Shown in pieces: positions 62,394 through 64,000 of a DNA stretch of 64,000 nt. The stretch spans positions 434,001 through 498,000 of the forward strand of contig NZ_CP104302.1 of assembly GCF_025215495.1 (NCBI RefSeq), given 5' to 3'. Made by a program: the position numbers and the translations under genes. This stretch comes from Mycolicibacterium brumae. Lineage in GTDB: Bacteria; Actinomycetota; Actinomycetes; Mycobacteriales; Mycobacteriaceae. How positions within the stretch are numbered: position 1 is the stretch's first letter; each line of letters opens with the position of its first letter. Under the pieces are notes generated by a model. The model saw only the letters and a list, made by a program, of their open reading frames with translations, did no database searches and was not told the DNA's origin.

Positions 62394-62575
62394 GTTTGGG
62401 TCGGTTTGGGTTCCAAGTTTGGGTTCTTGGCGCAGCAGCCGCGAAATCGTGGTGTTTGCGTTCCCGAAACTAGCTCTGAGCTGCACGAACAGAGCATCAC
62501 GGGAGAGCTGAAATTGCAGCCTCCTGCCGCCGATCCTTGGGTTCGGTTGGGTCAGATGTTTGGGTTCGCGTGGGT
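62394..62575 (+). repeat. Two clusters of GTTTGGGTT-like repeats
   Basis: GTTTGGGT units at 62394-62401, 62404-62412 and 62417-62425, then TTGGGTT, GTTGGGT, GTTTGGGTT and GTGGGT within 62537-62575. CCAAG/CTTGG flanks one unit as a small hairpin. The 492-bp gap 62328-62819 has no convincing gene. Its last 60 bp include TACCCT (62765-62770), a TGCC/GGCA hairpin and AAAGGAG before the next gene. Confidence 0.6.
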
Positions 62576-62819
62576 CGCCCTCGCGGCGTTCCCGACCCCG
62601 TTTCAGAGTTTGCTACACGCCGAGCGCGGCGAACACCGCGGACCGTCGCCGACACCGCAGATCAAGTACGGCTCGCCAGCTCTCACGGCACTAATCACCG
62701 CAGGTCACATGATGTCGTCACCGGGGGTAGCACGCCCAGAAGGGTGGTTTTGGAGAAGCCCGGTACCCTCCACTTTAAGCGCCTGCCTTCGGCGGCATTT
62801 ATCTCTAAAGGAGTTTGCT

Positions 62820-63086
62820 ATGAGTATCCACGACATCCCCCTGGCCCCCGCCGCCGACTGCGGCGGCGTCCACTGCCCGACGCTGCATGAAGTGGTCGGG
62901 GTCGGCTCCCCTGGCACCACTGGCGCCCTGGATCAAGTCGCCGAGTACCTCAACGCGATGGGGAGTCACGTCCCCTGGTACGCGACCCCTGGAGCCGTCG
63001 TCGCGCTCATCACGATCACCGTGATGACGCTGATGCTGGCTGGGCTGATCGGCTACCGCGTCCACGCCGCGCGGAGTGCACGATGA
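62820..63086 (+). CDS. Small membrane protein (88 residues)
   Basis: ATG 62820 has an unusually strong AAAGGAG at ideal spacing. The N-terminal half is Cys/His-containing (ADCGGVHCPTLHEVVGVGSP); one membrane helix (about 60-82) follows. Its stop overlaps the next ATG by 4 nt. First gene of an operon running off the window; a subunit of a conjugation or secretion apparatus is possible but unproven. Confidence 0.75.
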   Translation: MSIHDIPLAPAADCGGVHCPTLHEVVGVGSPGTTGALDQVAEYLNAMGSHVPWYATPGAVVALITITVMTLMLAGLIGYRVHAARSAR

Positions 63087-63349
63087 ACCGCTGCGCCGTG
63101 GCGCTCGGCGCCTTCGTCCTCACTGCCGGATTCGCCGTCGCCGTTCCGACCCCGATGGCGAGCGCGAGCCCGTGCGAGAGCGGCCAGATCCCGTTCATCG
63201 AAAAGACGACTGGGCGCGTCACGTGCATGACCTGCCCAGCGGGGACCACAGCGCTCCCCAGCGGCTGGTGCCAGCGCAACGGAACCGGCCGCGCGCCGAG
63301 CGCACCGAGCACGTCGGAGTCGCGCGGTGGAGGGAGCGCCACGACATGA
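63083..63349 (+). CDS. Secreted small Cys-rich protein (88 residues)
   Basis: A Sec signal (about 4-29, ending ASA) and four mature Cys (SPCESG, VTCMTC, GWCQR). A Ser/Gly-rich tail. No domain recognised. Coupled on both sides by 4-nt overlaps. Confidence 0.72.
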   Translation: MNRCAVALGAFVLTAGFAVAVPTPMASASPCESGQIPFIEKTTGRVTCMTCPAGTTALPSGWCQRNGTGRAPSAPSTSESRGGGSATT

Positions 63350-64000
63350 CGTACCCAAGCGATCCCGCCTACGCAGAGGACTACAACGGGTACACCGACG
63401 GCGCGCCCGACCACGCCGCTGGATACCCCGTCAGGCGCCCGAGGCTTTGGCACGCGCTCGCGCTCGCTGCCGTAACGGCGTGGGTGTTGATGTCGTTGAT
63501 CCGGCCGTCCAGTTGTGACGCGCTCGCCGCGAACTCGCCGAGCATCCCGATGCCGACCCCACCGACCACCACGGCGCCCGCCTGGGCCGATTCGCCAGTG
63601 ACGATCTCCGCGCGTCCCGGAGCCACCGCAGACGGATTCGCGCAGTGCCAGGTGCTCGGCACCCGGCTGGAGCGGCTGGAGTGCTTGACGGACAGCGATC
63701 AGATATACCCCGTGCCGCAATACGAATCGTGGCGCTCGGCGTCGGCGAGCGCGGAGTCGAGCTACGCCAGCGCCACCTCGTCGGCGGCGTCGGCCCAGGC
63801 GTCAGCAAACTCCGCGCACCGCGCGGCGGTGGACAAGTGCCAGGGCTCGCGGGGCGGGTTCTCGGGCGTCCTGCAGTGGCTGGCGATCATCCTGAGCATC
63901 GGCTCGGTGATCATCGGATGGCGACGCATGAAGGTCTACGTAAAGCACAAGCGGGACTGTCTCGCGGTCGACCAGTTCGACCGCACATATCCCGAGGGGG
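63346..64000 (+). CDS. Membrane protein with Ser/Ala linker (C-terminus off window)
   Basis: ATG 63346 overlaps the previous stop. The visible 218 residues start MTYPSDPAYAEDYNGYTDGA, have one membrane helix at about 36-51, an external Cys-containing region (AQCQVLGTRLERLECLTD), a Ser/Ala helical stretch with SASAESSYASATSSAAS, and a second helix at about 173-190, then basic residues. No family assigned. It continues beyond 64000. Confidence 0.72.
   Translation, partial: MTYPSDPAYAEDYNGYTDGAPDHAAGYPVRRPRLWHALALAAVTAWVLMSLIRPSSCDALAANSPSIPMPTPPTTTAPAWADSPVTISARPGATADGFAQCQVLGTRLERLECLTDSDQIYPVPQYESWRSASASAESSYASATSSAASAQASANSAHRAAVDKCQGSRGGFSGVLQWLAIILSIGSVIIGWRRMKVYVKHKRDCLAVDQFDRTYPEG

Larger units (their letters stand above)
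39140..64000. mobile_element. Integrative or plasmid-derived element, right end beyond window
   Basis: From here on the core gene order stops and most genes are orphans. A serine resolvase, HigBA, a P-loop replication-type ATPase, an iteron region, DUF2637-like and small membrane genes, duplicated gene fragments and family-specific 3' repeats mark it as an accessory element of at least 24.8 kb. The left boundary is placed after the tRNA-Phe terminator. The right boundary and any attachment-site repeat are outside the window, so chromosomal integration in the tRNA is inference. Confidence 0.75.

Overview
The window is high-GC actinobacterial DNA from a mycobacterium, probably a rapid grower of the Mycolicibacterium type. 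Gene order from about 0.2 to 35 kb follows the M. tuberculosis Rv0787A-Rv0826 neighbourhood: purS-purQ, encapsulin-DyP, M18 aminopeptidase, purL, purF, purM, DUF3073, ygfZ, pabC, nitrobindin-like, DUF1416, thioredoxin, GlnR, mshD, pst/phoU, LytR-CpsA-Psr, dus, desA1, TetR and mpaB-like. Mycolate desaturation, mycothiol synthesis, PknB-type kinases and many leaderless ATG/GTG starts fit the genus. The assignment is by recognition; no search was run.

1-13.6 kb: a partial metallo-beta-lactamase gene, the de novo purine genes, an encapsulin with its peroxidase cargo, the aminopeptidase (carrying an in-frame palindromic insertion), two tandem LGFP lipoproteins, small housekeeping genes and ygfZ. 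13.6-21.4 kb: pabC, an ABC-F protein behind a 14-codon leader ORF, a solute-binding lipoprotein, a sulfur-related operon (DUF4395-DUF1416) behind a polycysteine leaderless leader peptide, thioredoxin, GlnR and mshD. 21.4-28.9 kb: PHO box, pstSCAB, an array of inverted short repeats that looks like a decayed insertion sequence, a lyase/aldolase/XRE-cupin catabolic module, then phoU. 28.9-37.9 kb: LCP ligase, dus, desA1, TetR/mpaB pair, a Ser/Thr kinase and a SulP transporter. 37.9-39.1 kb: four tRNA genes (Lys, Glu, Asp, Phe), a broken PfpI-family gene, a 24-bp tRNA-Lys fragment and a dispersed repeat.

From just after tRNA-Phe and its terminator (about 39.14 kb) to the end of the window the content changes to a plasmid-like or integrative element of at least 24.8 kb. 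It has a serine resolvase, a zinc metallopeptidase lipoprotein, a DUF7373-like lipoprotein, its own membrane Ser/Thr kinase, a HigBA toxin-antitoxin pair, an EspC-like protein coupled to a large type VII secretion substrate, a P-loop replication-type ATPase, a DUF2637-like membrane/HTH protein, and the start of a run of small translationally coupled membrane or secreted proteins. Most genes are orphans.

The element appears to have its own regulatory grammar. Five genes share a leaderless promoter block (GACGCCN-TASSGT-CGACC, then ATG or GTG within 1-2 nt). Many genes are followed, within about 5-35 nt of the stop codon and in the direction of transcription, by a 36-58 nt repeat bounded by complementary arms (GCACC/GGTGC, with a compensated GTACC/GGTAC copy and a CCTGGTC/GACCAGG copy). 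A 366-bp region at 57.12-57.48 kb has a perfect 38-bp inverted repeat, sixteen TGAGCA iterons in both orientations and an AT-rich centre, placed just before the ATPase genes. It is the best candidate for an origin of replication or partition site. These three structures are the most unusual content of the window.
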